A DNA stretch of 64,000 nt from Blastococcus sp. TBT05-19. Its GTDB lineage: Bacteria; Actinomycetota; Actinomycetes; Mycobacteriales; Geodermatophilaceae. The DNA lies in the NCBI RefSeq assembly GCF_003319095.1, contig NZ_QOHI01000001.1, forward strand, positions 372,001 through 436,000, read 5' to 3'. Position numbers and translations under genes: made by a program. Under the pieces are notes generated by a model, which saw only the letters and a program-made list of their open reading frames with translations, was not told the origin of the DNA and searched no databases. Positions 17,338 to 27,428 of this stretch are shown piece after piece. Positions within the stretch are counted from its first letter, which is position 1, and each line of letters opens with the position of its first letter.

Positions 17338-20244
17338 GTGCGTTCCCTCCGTGGGCCCGTGCGTGCGGGTGGACGCGCTGCGCTCGCCGCCCTGCTCGCC
17401 GTCCTCCTGTCCTCAGCCACCCTCGCGCTCGCGACCCCGGCGGCCGCCGCCGACGTCCGGACCGAGGAGGCGCGCGTCCCCTCCGGGACGGGCGCGGACG
17501 CGGTGGAGCTCGACACCACCCTGTACCTGCCGGACAGCGACGAGCCGGCTCCGGCCGTCGTGCTGGCCCACGGGTTCGGCGGCAGCAAGCGGTCGGTGGC
17601 CGCCGACGCCACCGCGCTCGCCGAGCGCGGGTACGTGGTCCTCACCTTCTCCGCCCGCGGGTTCGGGGAGAGCACCGGCCAGATCGGGCTGAACGACCCG
17701 CGCTACGAGATCGCCGACCTCTCCACGCTGCTGGACCTGCTGGCCGAGCGGGACGACGTGCAGCTCGACGGCGACGGTGACCCCCGGGTGGGTGTGGCGG
17801 GCGGCTCCTACGGTGGCGGGCTGGCGCTGCTGGGCGCGGCCTACGACGACCGCGTCGACGCCATCGCGCCGCAGATCACCTGGAACTCGCTCACCACCGC
17901 GCTCTTCCCGTCGCAGACCGGCGCCCCGGACGCCGAGACCGTCGCCGTCACCCCGCAGACGACCGACGCCGGCGTCTACAAGCGGCTGTGGGCCGGGATC
18001 TTCTTCGGCATCGGCGCCTCGCCGGCCGGTGGCCTGCTCGGCGCCTTCGGCGCGCCGGCGGGGGACGAAGACGAGGGCGGCGACGTCGCGGAGACCGGCG
18101 CCGACGCCGCGCCGTCCGGTGGACGGGCCATGGGCTCCATCCCGCCGGAGCTCCTCGAGCGCGCCGCGCAGAACCCGGAGGCGGTGGAGCAGCTGCTCAC
18201 CTGCGGCCGGTTCCGCGCCGACATCTGCGCCGCCTACCAGGCCGCCGCCGAGGCGGGCACGCTCACGCCCGAGGTCGCCGCGGTGCTCGACCGCAGCAGC
18301 CCGGCCGGCGTGCTCGACCGCATCGAGGCGCCGACGCTGCTGATCCAGGGCACCCGGGACTCGCTGTTCGGGCTCGGTCAGGCCGACGCCAACGCCCGCG
18401 GCATCGCCGCGAACGGGACGCCGGTCAAGGTGGTCTGGTACGAGGGCGGCCACGACTCGCAGGCGTCGGACGACCAGACCGAGGCGCTGCGCGAGCAGGT
18501 GGCGGCCTGGTTCGACTGGCACCTCCGTGGCGAGGGCGAGGACCCCGGCACCGGCTTCGAGTACCCGGCGCCCACCGGCATCGGCAGCACGCTCGGCCGC
18601 GTGCAGGGCGGCAGCCGCACGATCGTCGCCGACGGCTACCCGGGCCTGGACGGCGAGCAGCCGGCCACCCGCCGCGAGGTGCGCATCGAAGGCCCTCTGC
18701 AACCGGTGGTCAACCCCGCCGGTGGCACGCCCGCCGCGCTGACCACCGTGCCCGGTCTCGGTGCGCTCACCGCGGCCCTGGGCGGGACGACGCTGGAGAT
18801 CCCCGGCCAGTTCGCGGCCTTCGACAGCGCGCCGCTGGACGCCCCGGTCGAGGTGGTCGGCGCCTCGACCGTCGACCTGCAGGTGGCCGCCCCCACCGGC
18901 TCGGCGACGCTGTTCGCCAAGCTCTACGACGTCGGTCCGGACGGGGGCATGACGCTGCCCAGCGGGCTGGTCGCGCCGATCGCCCTGACCGGCGTCTCCG
19001 CCGACCCGGCCGCTCCGACCGAGGTCACCGTCACCCTGCCGGCGATCGTGCACCGGTTCGAGACCGGCCACACCATGCGGGTCGTCGTCTCCTCGACCGA
19101 CCAGGGCTACGCGCTGCCCACCGAGGCCGGCGCCTACTCGGTCGGGCTCGCCTCCGCCGAGGGTGTCGACCTCGCCGTCCCCGAGGTCGGCGGGGAGTCG
19201 GAGGGCTCCGGCGGCTCGGTGCGCTGGTGGGTGCTGCTCGGCGTGCTCGCCGCCCTGGGGCTGCTCGGCTGGCTGGCCGCGAAGGCGTGGGGCGCACGCC
19301 GGCGGCGGCAGCTGTCGGCCGCCGACCCCGATGGCGAGGACGTGCCGCTGCGCTTCGAGGGCGTGACCAAGGCCTACAAGGACGGCTTCGTCGCCGTCCG
19401 GGACCTCTCCTTCGAGGTCCGTCGGGGTCAGGTGCTCGGGCTGCTGGGGCCGAACGGCGCCGGCAAGACGACGTCGCTGCGGATGCTCATGGGCCTGATC
19501 AAGCCGACCGAGGGGCGGATCAGCATCTTCGGGCACGCGGCCGGACCCGGCGCCCCGGTGCTCTCGCGGCTCGGTTCGTTCGTCGAGGGCACGGGCCTGC
19601 AGCCGCACCTGTCCGGCCGCGACAACCTCACGCTGTACTGGGCCGCCACGGGCCGTCCGCCCGAGGACGCGCACATGGAGGAGGCGATCGCCGTCGCCGG
19701 GCTCGGCTCGGCGCTCGACCGCCCGGTGCGCCGCTACAGCCAGGGCATGCGCCAGCGGGTCGCCATCGCCCAGGCGATGCTCGGCCTGCCCGACCTGCTG
19801 GTGCTCGACGAGCCGACCAACGGGCTGGACCCGCCGCAGATCCACGCCATGCGCGAGGTGCTGCGCGACTACGCCGCCACCGGTCGCACGGTCATCGTCT
19901 CCAGCCACCTGCTCAGCGAGATCGAGCAGACCTGCAGCCACGTCGTGGTCATGGCGAAGGGCCAGAAGATCGTGCAGGGCACGGTGGAGGAGATCGTCGG
20001 CACCGGCGGATCGGTGCTGGTCGGCCTGGCCGACGACGCCGACACCGACCGGGCGATCGCCGTGCTCGACGCGGTGCCCGGGGTGACCGCGGCCCGCACC
20101 GACGAGGGGCTGGTCGCGGAGCTGGAGGGCGCGCGCCGGTCCGATGCGCTGCAGGCCCTGGTCGCCGCGGGCATCGCCGTCGACCAGTTCACGCCACGAC
20201 GACGGCTCGAGGACGCGTTCCTCGCCCTGGTGGGGGAGTCATGA
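17338..20244 (+). CDS. Alpha/beta hydrolase (S15/CocE type)-ABC ATPase fusion protein
   Basis: 968 residues joining two unrelated enzymes. A signal sequence (about 1-38, cleavage near AAAAD) leads to an extracytoplasmic S15/CocE-like hydrolase with nucleophile S157 (GGSYGGG), D341 (TRDSLFG) and H372 (EGGHDSQ), then a jelly-roll-like C-terminal part to about 615. One membrane helix follows (about 630-651, WWVLLGVLAALGLLGWLAA). The cytosolic ABC ATPase has Walker A GPNGAGKTT (704-712), signature YSQGMRQR (800-807), and Walker B LLVLDEPT with D824/E825. Each catalytic set is intact and the reading frame is continuous. It is coupled by ATGA to a permease gene, so it probably forms an exporter whose ATPase carries its own outside hydrolase. 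Substrate unknown. Confidence 0.9.
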   Translation: MRSLRGPVRAGGRAALAALLAVLLSSATLALATPAAAADVRTEEARVPSGTGADAVELDTTLYLPDSDEPAPAVVLAHGFGGSKRSVAADATALAERGYVVLTFSARGFGESTGQIGLNDPRYEIADLSTLLDLLAERDDVQLDGDGDPRVGVAGGSYGGGLALLGAAYDDRVDAIAPQITWNSLTTALFPSQTGAPDAETVAVTPQTTDAGVYKRLWAGIFFGIGASPAGGLLGAFGAPAGDEDEGGDVAETGADAAPSGGRAMGSIPPELLERAAQNPEAVEQLLTCGRFRADICAAYQAAAEAGTLTPEVAAVLDRSSPAGVLDRIEAPTLLIQGTRDSLFGLGQADANARGIAANGTPVKVVWYEGGHDSQASDDQTEALREQVAAWFDWHLRGEGEDPGTGFEYPAPTGIGSTLGRVQGGSRTIVADGYPGLDGEQPATRREVRIEGPLQPVVNPAGGTPAALTTVPGLGALTAALGGTTLEIPGQFAAFDSAPLDAPVEVVGASTVDLQVAAPTGSATLFAKLYDVGPDGGMTLPSGLVAPIALTGVSADPAAPTEVTVTLPAIVHRFETGHTMRVVVSSTDQGYALPTEAGAYSVGLASAEGVDLAVPEVGGESEGSGGSVRWWVLLGVLAALGLLGWLAAKAWGARRRRQLSAADPDGEDVPLRFEGVTKAYKDGFVAVRDLSFEVRRGQVLGLLGPNGAGKTTSLRMLMGLIKPTEGRISIFGHAAGPGAPVLSRLGSFVEGTGLQPHLSGRDNLTLYWAATGRPPEDAHMEEAIAVAGLGSALDRPVRRYSQGMRQRVAIAQAMLGLPDLLVLDEPTNGLDPPQIHAMREVLRDYAATGRTVIVSSHLLSEIEQTCSHVVVMAKGQKIVQGTVEEIVGTGGSVLVGLADDADTDRAIAVLDAVPGVTAARTDEGLVAELEGARRSDALQALVAAGIAVDQFTPRRRLEDAFLALVGES

Positions 20245-21197
20245 GCTTCGCGAGAACGACGGGCGAGGGAGCATCGCAGGGAGCGCCAGCGACCGAGGAG
20301 CGGATCGAGTCCGGAGTCGAGCCGATGACCAGCACCGACCACGTCCAGCCGACCGGGGCGGTCTCGGGCTACCGGCCCGAGCGCACCCTGCGGCTGTCGG
20401 TGGAGCTCCGCCGGCAGTTCAAGCGCCGCCGGACCCTCGGCGTCTTCGTGCTGATGACCGCCCTGCCGCTGGTCCTCATCGGCGCCCTCAAGCTGGGCGC
20501 GAGCGAGGAGGCGGCGGAGAACAACCGGATCAACCTGGTCGACGTCGCGACCTCCAGCGGGCTGAACTTCACGCTGTTCGTGCTGTTCGCGACCACCGGG
20601 TTCTTCCTGGTCGTCGTGTACGCGCTGTTCTTCGGCGACACGGTGGCGACCGAGGCCCAGTGGGGATCCCTGCGCTACGCGCTGGCCACGCCGGTGCCCC
20701 GCATGCGGCTGCTCCGGCAGAAGTGGTTCGCCGCGCTCGTCCAGTCCGTGGCGGCGCTGCTGACGCTCGCGACGGTGGCGGTGGTCGCCGGTGGTCTGGC
20801 CTTCGGGTTCGACGACATCCGGACACCGGTCGGGGTGACCCTCGACCAGGGCGACGGCATGCTGCGACTGGCCGGGATGCTCGGCTACCTCGCCGTCCAC
20901 CTGCTCGTCGTCGGTGCGCTGGCCTTCTGGTTCTCCACGATCACCGACGCGCCGCTGGCCGCGGTCGGAGGCGCGGTGTTCACGATGGTGGTCTTCGCGA
21001 TCCTCGACCAGGTGGAGCAGCTGGGCTCGATCCGCGACTGGTTCCCGACGGCGGAGGAGTTCGCCTGGACCGATCTGCTGCTGACGCCGATCGACTCCGG
21101 CGACATGTTCCGCGGCGTGATCCAGTCGCTGGTCTACGTCGCGATCTTCACCGCGCTCGGCTTCCGCCACTTCGCCCGCCGCGACGTCACGTCGTGA
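20241..21197 (+). CDS. ABC-2 type transporter permease, partner of the fusion ATPase
   Basis: 318 residues with a hydrophilic N-terminal tail of about 60 and six predicted helices (for example GVFVLMTALPLVLIGALKL and LFVLFATTGFFLVVVYALFFG). The motif FFGDTVATEAQWGSLRYALATPVPR resembles the coupling region of ABC-2 permeases of the NatB type. ATG start overlaps the stop of the hydrolase-ATPase gene by 4 bases. The two would form the membrane complex together; a second permease is not present, so a homodimer is likely. Confidence 0.85.
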   Translation: MSFARTTGEGASQGAPATEERIESGVEPMTSTDHVQPTGAVSGYRPERTLRLSVELRRQFKRRRTLGVFVLMTALPLVLIGALKLGASEEAAENNRINLVDVATSSGLNFTLFVLFATTGFFLVVVYALFFGDTVATEAQWGSLRYALATPVPRMRLLRQKWFAALVQSVAALLTLATVAVVAGGLAFGFDDIRTPVGVTLDQGDGMLRLAGMLGYLAVHLLVVGALAFWFSTITDAPLAAVGGAVFTMVVFAILDQVEQLGSIRDWFPTAEEFAWTDLLLTPIDSGDMFRGVIQSLVYVAIFTALGFRHFARRDVTS

Positions 21198-21241
21198 CGG
21201 CGTCACGCCCGGCCCGCCGGCCGGACGTGACGACGGTCGAC

Positions 21242-21757
21242 ATGGTGGGTGGCCTCGAGAAGCGCGCCCTCGTCCTGGTGGAGCACGACCCGCGGTGGCG
21301 CCAGGCGTACGCCGGGCAGGAACGGAGCATCCGTGAGGCGCTCGGTCCAGCCGCTGTCCGGATCGAGCACATCGGCTCGACCTCGGTGCCCGGGCTCGCG
21401 GCGAAGCCGATCATCGATGTCCTCGTCACGGTCGAGGACATCACGGCCGAGGAGGACTACCTCGACCAGCTCTTGGCGGCCGGCTACGAACTCCGCGTCC
21501 GGGAGCCCGGTCACCGCTTGGTGAGGACGGCTGCCTGCGACGTCCACGTGCATGTGCTGGAGGTCGGTGACGGGCGCGTGGACGACTACCTGCTGTTCCG
21601 CGACCGCCTGCGCGCCGACGCCGAGGACCGCGTCCTCTACGAGCGCACCAAGCGGGCCCTGGTCGCCCAGGACTGGGCGGACATGAACGACTACGCCGAG
21701 GCCAAGACCGAGGTCATCGCCTCGATCAAGGAACGTGGCCGGGGGGCGCGTCCCTGA
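21242..21757 (+). CDS. GrpB family protein (nucleotidyltransferase-like)
   Basis: 171 residues from ATG 21242. Family motifs: VEHDPRWRQAYAGQ near the N-terminus, IEHIGSTSVPGLAAKPIIDV (nucleotidyltransferase-type metal site with the downstream Asp) and VHVHVLEVG. The fold is that of the polymerase-beta nucleotidyltransferases; substrates are unknown. An in-frame GTG at 21194 overlaps the permease stop (GTGA), giving 187 residues, and is a real alternative start because neighbouring genes use such overlaps. Confidence 0.82.
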   Translation: MVGGLEKRALVLVEHDPRWRQAYAGQERSIREALGPAAVRIEHIGSTSVPGLAAKPIIDVLVTVEDITAEEDYLDQLLAAGYELRVREPGHRLVRTAACDVHVHVLEVGDGRVDDYLLFRDRLRADAEDRVLYERTKRALVAQDWADMNDYAEAKTEVIASIKERGRGARP

Positions 21758-21797
21758 TCGGACGCCTGGCCGCGGTGCGGTCCGGAGGACCGCGATG

Positions 21798-22619
21798 TCA
21801 GAGCGAGGCGCGGACGGCCTGCGCCCAGCCCTCGCCCATCGCGCCCTCGGTCGCGATGGCGTTGGGGACGGCGTCCACCAACCCGGTCATGCCGTCGACG
21901 GCGGCCCCGTTCGCGGTGATGAACAGCCGGCCGACCGCAGGTGCCATGTCCAGGTCGCTGACGCTGTCGCCGATCGCGATGGCGTCGTCGGGGGCGAGGC
22001 CGCGGCGCTCCAGGTCCCAGGCGATCGCCGCGCCCTTGGAGATGCCGCGCGGCATCAGGTGGTAGACCCGCGGCGGTGCGGCGTCGTCGTCCAGCCCCAT
22101 CCACGACGCCGCCGGCATCGCACCGTTGTCCTTGAGCGTCAGCCAGCCGGCGCCCTGCTCGGCCAGCCAGGCGTCGACCGACAGCGGGTCGACCCGGCCG
22201 CGCAGCAGGGCGTCGGTCTCGTGCGTGGTGTGCCAGGGGGCGTGCCACTCCAGCCGGCCGGGGTGCGCGGCGATCAGCTCCTCGACGACGTCGATCTCCG
22301 CCATCACGTCCATCGGCGTCCTTTCGCCGTACTCCTCCGGCAGCTCGCCGCGCAGCCGGTGCGGCGTGCGCCCGGCACCCCAGCCGATGGTGGCGCCCAG
22401 CTCGGCGATCGCGCCGTCGGCGGCGAAGATGCGCGCCGCCTCGATCACCTGCTCGTAGGTGCGGCCGCTCACGAGCACCAGCGCGACGCCCGCGCGGTGC
22501 AGGTCGAGGAGGGCGCCGGCCGGTCCGTCGGTGAGCTCCCGCCCCGCCGTGTGCCAGAAAGAGCCCCGCGGGCCCACCATCGTCCCGTCGAGGTCGGTGT
22601 AGACGACGCGCGTGCTCAC
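21798..22619 (-). CDS. HAD-superfamily phosphatase, mannosyl-3-phosphoglycerate phosphatase-like
   Basis: 273 residues. Motif I DLDGT near residue 7 holds the nucleophilic Asp, SGRTYEQV is motif II, SKGAAIAWDL holds the motif III Lys, and AIGDSVSDLDMAPAV is motif IV. The large C2B-type cap between motifs II and III fits the Cof/MPGP group. GTG 22619 has CAGGAT six bases upstream, readable either as a weak ribosome site or a leaderless -10. It diverges from the SAM-riboswitch gene. The exact phosphorylated substrate is not shown. Confidence 0.8.
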   Translation of the reverse strand: MSTRVVYTDLDGTMVGPRGSFWHTAGRELTDGPAGALLDLHRAGVALVLVSGRTYEQVIEAARIFAADGAIAELGATIGWGAGRTPHRLRGELPEEYGERTPMDVMAEIDVVEELIAAHPGRLEWHAPWHTTHETDALLRGRVDPLSVDAWLAEQGAGWLTLKDNGAMPAASWMGLDDDAAPPRVYHLMPRGISKGAAIAWDLERRGLAPDDAIAIGDSVSDLDMAPAVGRLFITANGAAVDGMTGLVDAVPNAIATEGAMGEGWAQAVRASL

Positions 22620-22661
22620 CAGGCCATCCTGTCCGGCCGCCGCCGGTCGTCCGCGACTGGG

Positions 22662-22667
22662 TAGAGT
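22662..22667 (+). promoter_or_regulatory. Putative -10 of the SAM riboswitch transcript
   Basis: TAGAGT, 11 bases upstream of the first pairing base of the aptamer. No clear -35. Confidence 0.45.
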
Positions 22668-22676
22668 GCGGGCGTT

Positions 22677-22803
22677 CACTCATCCAGAGGGGCAGAGGGA
22701 CACGGCCCGATGAAGCCCCGGCAACCGCCGACTGCGCTCGCGCAGCGGGAGGTGCCAATTCCGTCCTGCGCGGCTCGACGGCCCGACGCGGGGAAGATGA
22801 GGA
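22677..22803 (+). ncRNA. SAM-I (S-box) riboswitch
   Basis: Conserved S-box segments occur in order: CCAGAGGGGCAGAGGGA with the kink-turn, GATGAAGCCCCGGCAACC, a GC hairpin (CTGCGCTCGCGCAG), and GGTGCCAATTCC. Stem P1 is CTCATC (22679-22684) with GATGAG (22796-22801). The last P1 base is the first G of the GGAGG ribosome site (22801-22805) for the gene starting at 22816, so SAM binding would hide the Shine-Dalgarno. No terminator hairpin is seen, so translation control is likely. Confidence 0.93.
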
Positions 22804-22815
22804 GGTAGTCGTCGC

Positions 22816-24117
22816 ATGACTCTGACCGCTCCCGGATCCGTCCAGGCCGACTCCAGCGCCGGCGGGCCCGTTCCGCCGTGTCCGGCCCGCGGGCTCGTCT
22901 GCCGAAACTGCGGCGCAACCTTCGGCCTGATCGCCGAGCACGCCTGCGCCGAGTGCTTCGGGCCGCTGGAGGTCGATTACGACCCCGAGGTGATGAAGGC
23001 CGTCACCCGCGAGCAGATCGAGTCCGGCCCGCAGAACATCTGGCGCTACGTCGCCCTGCTCCCGGTGGGCCAGGACCCGGCGTCCCGCGTCTCCCTCGAC
23101 CCGGGCATGACGCCGCTGGTGCGCGCCGACCGGCTGGCCGAGGAGCTCGGGCTCACCGGCGGGCTGTGGGTCAAGGACGACTCGGCGAACCCGACCCACT
23201 CCTTCAAGGACCGCGTGGTGAGCCTCGCGGCCACCGCCGCCAAGGGGCTGGGCTACACGAAGATCGCCGCCGCCTCCACCGGCAACCTGGCCAACTCGGT
23301 GGCCGCGCACGCCGCCCGCGTCGGCCTGCCCTCCTACGTCTTCATCCCGAGCGATCTCGAGCCGGGCAAGGTCGTGCAGTCGGCGGTCTACGGCCAGACG
23401 CTCGTCGCCGTCGACGGCTCCTACGACGACGTCAACCGGCTGACCAGCGAGCTCGCCGAGACCGACGAGTTCGAGGACACCGCCTTCGTCAACCAGAACG
23501 TGCGGCCCTACTACGCCGAGGGCTCCAAGACGATGGGCTACGAGATCGCCGAGCAGCTCGGCTGGCGCATCCCGGCCCAGGTCGTCATCCCGATGGCGTC
23601 GGGCTCGCTGCTCACCAAGGTGGACAAGGCGTTCCGCGAGCTGACCGCCGCGGGCATCGTCGAGGCGACCGAGTGGACGATCTTCGGCGCCCAGTCCGCC
23701 GGCTGCGACCCGATCGCGACCGCCTTCGACAACGGCTGGGACGTCGTCAAGCCGGTGAAGCCCACGGGCATCGCCAAGTCGTTGAACATCGGCAACCCGG
23801 CCGACGGCCCGTACGCGCTCGACGCGATCCGGCGCACCGGTGGCTCGGTCGCCCGCGTCGGTGACGACGAGATCGTCCAGGGCATCCGCGACCTGGCGCG
23901 CACCACCGGCGTCTTCGCCGAGACCGCCGGCGGCGTGACCGTCGCGGTGCTGCGGAAGCTGGTCGAGGGCGGGCAGCTCGACCCGGCCAAGGAGACCGTC
24001 GTCCTCAACACCGGCGAGGGCCTCAAGACCCTCGACCCGCTGGAGCCGGTCGTCGGCCCCACGCACCGGGTCGAGCCGTCGCTGAAGTCCGCGCGGGCCG
24101 CCGGCCTGATCGGCTGA
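22816..24117 (+). CDS. thrC: Threonine synthase family PLP enzyme (actinobacterial long form)
   Basis: 433 residues. An N-terminal zinc ribbon (C29, C32, C44, C47) precedes a fold-type II PLP domain with Schiff-base lysine K131 in NPTHSFKDRV. The glycine-serine phosphate-cup is ASTGNLANSVAAHAA, and IPMASGSLL and NTGEGLKTL follow. It would convert O-phosphohomoserine to threonine. A SAM-I riboswitch controls its translation, unusual for pure threonine synthesis and hinting at a methionine-related job. Followed by a csp gene and groEL, an order I recall from Streptomyces, where a MoaD/ThiS-like gene lies between; none is present here. Confidence 0.85.
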   Translation: MTLTAPGSVQADSSAGGPVPPCPARGLVCRNCGATFGLIAEHACAECFGPLEVDYDPEVMKAVTREQIESGPQNIWRYVALLPVGQDPASRVSLDPGMTPLVRADRLAEELGLTGGLWVKDDSANPTHSFKDRVVSLAATAAKGLGYTKIAAASTGNLANSVAAHAARVGLPSYVFIPSDLEPGKVVQSAVYGQTLVAVDGSYDDVNRLTSELAETDEFEDTAFVNQNVRPYYAEGSKTMGYEIAEQLGWRIPAQVVIPMASGSLLTKVDKAFRELTAAGIVEATEWTIFGAQSAGCDPIATAFDNGWDVVKPVKPTGIAKSLNIGNPADGPYALDAIRRTGGSVARVGDDEIVQGIRDLARTTGVFAETAGGVTVAVLRKLVEGGQLDPAKETVVLNTGEGLKTLDPLEPVVGPTHRVEPSLKSARAAGLIG

Positions 24118-24136
24118 CGCGCGGCCCGGGCGGGTA

Positions 24137-24152
24137 GGGCGACACGTCGCCC
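24137..24152 (+). terminator. Short hairpin after thrC
   Basis: GGGCGA-CACG-TCGCCC, 6 bp with a 4-base loop, 20 bases after the thrC stop. Weak stem without T-run. The rest of 24153-24313 shows no gene and presumably holds the cold-shock promoter and leader. Confidence 0.4.
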
Positions 24153-24313
24153 GATCCGGGTATCGATCCGGCGAAGTTGTGGTTCCACCAGGCCTTTCCT
24201 GCTGTACCTTCGCGCGCGGTTCCAGTTCCATGTTCGTGTTCGACGGGCGGAAGAGCTAGGCCCGGTTCCCCGATCCAGAGGAACCGTCCGTACGCACGAA
24301 CGTGGGAGCACAC

Positions 24314-24514
24314 GTGGCACAGGGCACCGTGAAGTGGTTCAACGCCGAGAAGGGCTTCGGCTTCATCGCCGTCGACGGCGGGCAGGACGTCTTCGTCCAC
24401 TACTCGGCCATCCAGATGGACGGCTACAAGTCCCTCGACGAGGGGCAGCGGGTCGAGTTCGAGGTCGTCCAGGGCTCGAAGGGCCCGCAGGCCGACGCCG
24501 TCCGCGGCGCCTGA
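24314..24514 (+). CDS. Cold-shock protein, CspA family
   Basis: 66 residues, a complete single cold-shock domain. RNA-binding motifs RNP1 (KGFGFI) and RNP2 (VFVHY) are both present after the family start [14 protein letters not shown] start with GGGAG at good spacing; an in-frame GTG four codons earlier is less likely given the family N-terminus. The protein binds single-stranded RNA or DNA and acts as RNA chaperone. A long leader upstream could be a thermo-responsive 5' UTR, but I see no clear element. Confidence 0.95.
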   Translation: MAQGTVKWFNAEKGFGFIAVDGGQDVFVHYSAIQMDGYKSLDEGQRVEFEVVQGSKGPQADAVRGA

Positions 24515-24534
24515 GGACCACCCAGCAGTTCACC

Positions 24535-24570
24535 GGAGGCCCGGTTCCCCGCTCGGGGAGCCGGGCCTCC
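24535..24570 (+). terminator. Strong hairpin terminator after the csp gene
   Basis: GGAGGCCCGG pairs with CCGGGCCTCC (10 bp), and the interior CCCCG-CT-CGGGG extends it to an almost continuous stem. It lies 20 bases after the csp stop, separating it from groEL. Confidence 0.75.
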
Positions 24571-24604
24571 GCGCGTCCGGGGGCACCCGGCCGGGCGGTG
24601 GTGA

Positions 24605-26431
<1,827 letters not shown>

Positions 26432-26460
26432 GTCCGTCCTACCCGTAGCACCAGCACTGC

Positions 26461-26509
26461 CCGACAGGGGCGGTCCGCTTCCGAGCGGGCCGCCCCTGTC
26501 GGCTTTTCC
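26461..26509 (+). terminator. Rho-independent terminator of groEL
   Basis: CCGACAGGGGCGG pairs with CCGCCCCTGTCGG (13 bp), and the stem continues inward to CGCT-TCCG-AGCG. A CTTTTCC run follows at 26503. This is the most canonical terminator of the window. Confidence 0.93.
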
Positions 26510-26632
26510 GGCGCTGACGCGACCTTGCCGGCGTCCTCCCGACGTTGCCGGTCCGATCTCGTCGGCGACGTCGGGAAAGAGCCGGCAGAGCGGGGGTGCG
26601 TCAGCGGCGGACGGGCCGGGTAGGCGGACCCG

Positions 26633-27427
26633 GTGGCCGTGATCATCGGGACCTCGGGATGGCAGTACCGCGACTGGCGCGGCGCCTTCTACCCGCAGAA
26701 GCTCCCGCAGCGGCTGTGGCTGGAGCACTACGTCGAGCACTTCGCGACCGTGGAGAGCAACAACGCCTTCTACCGGCTGCCCGAGCGCGAGACGTTCGTC
26801 AAGTGGAAGGACCGCACTCCCGACGACTTCCGGTGGGCGGTGAAGGCCAGCCGGTTCCTCACCCACATCAAGCGGCTGCGCGAACCGGAGGAGCCGGTGG
26901 CCCGGCTGATGGGTCGCGCGGAGGGGCTGGAGACCAAGCTCGACACGATCCTGCTGCAGCTGCCCCCGACGCTGAAGGCGGACGCCGACCTGCTGCGCGA
27001 CTGCCTGGCGCAGTTCCCCGGCGGCACGCGCGTGGCGGTCGAGCCGCGGCACGAGTCGTGGTGGACCGACGACATCCGGGCGCTGCTGGAGCGCTACGGC
27101 GCCGCGCTGTGCTGGGCCGACCGGGACGAGCAGCCGGTCGCTCCGCTGTGGCGCACCGCCGACTGGGGCTACCTGCGCTTCCACCACGGCTTCGAGCAGT
27201 GGGGCTACCGCGCCGAGACGCTGCAGCTGTGGGCCGACCGGATCGCCACCACCTACGGCGACGAGGACGTGCTCGTCTACTTCAACAACGACCCCGGCTG
27301 CGCCGCGGTGATCGACGCGGTCCGGTTCGCCGAGGCGGTCCGCCGGGCCGGGGGGACGCCGACCCGCGTGCCCACGGCCGACCAGGCGACCGGTGCCGCC
27401 TGGCCGGCCGCGGCGCAGCCCGGGTAG
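26633..27427 (+). CDS. DUF72 family protein (YecE-like)
   Basis: 264 residues with a TIM-barrel fold expected for DUF72. Typical motifs: IGTSGWQYRDWRGAFYP at the start, VESNNAFYRLP, RWAVKASRFLTHIKRL and ILLQLPP, with YFNNDPGCAAVIDA near the C-terminus. Biochemical role unknown in the family. GTG start; no Shine-Dalgarno, and TAGGCG six bases upstream may be a weak leaderless -10. It stands alone after groEL. Confidence 0.9.
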   Translation: MAVIIGTSGWQYRDWRGAFYPQKLPQRLWLEHYVEHFATVESNNAFYRLPERETFVKWKDRTPDDFRWAVKASRFLTHIKRLREPEEPVARLMGRAEGLETKLDTILLQLPPTLKADADLLRDCLAQFPGGTRVAVEPRHESWWTDDIRALLERYGAALCWADRDEQPVAPLWRTADWGYLRFHHGFEQWGYRAETLQLWADRIATTYGDEDVLVYFNNDPGCAAVIDAVRFAEAVRRAGGTPTRVPTADQATGAAWPAAAQPG

Positions 27428-27428
27428 G

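Noticed and set aside
26520-26600. Repeated GACGTTGCCGG-like pieces after the groEL terminator
   Set aside because: Only two short copies and no longer unit; no CRISPR or attachment-site structure could be built.
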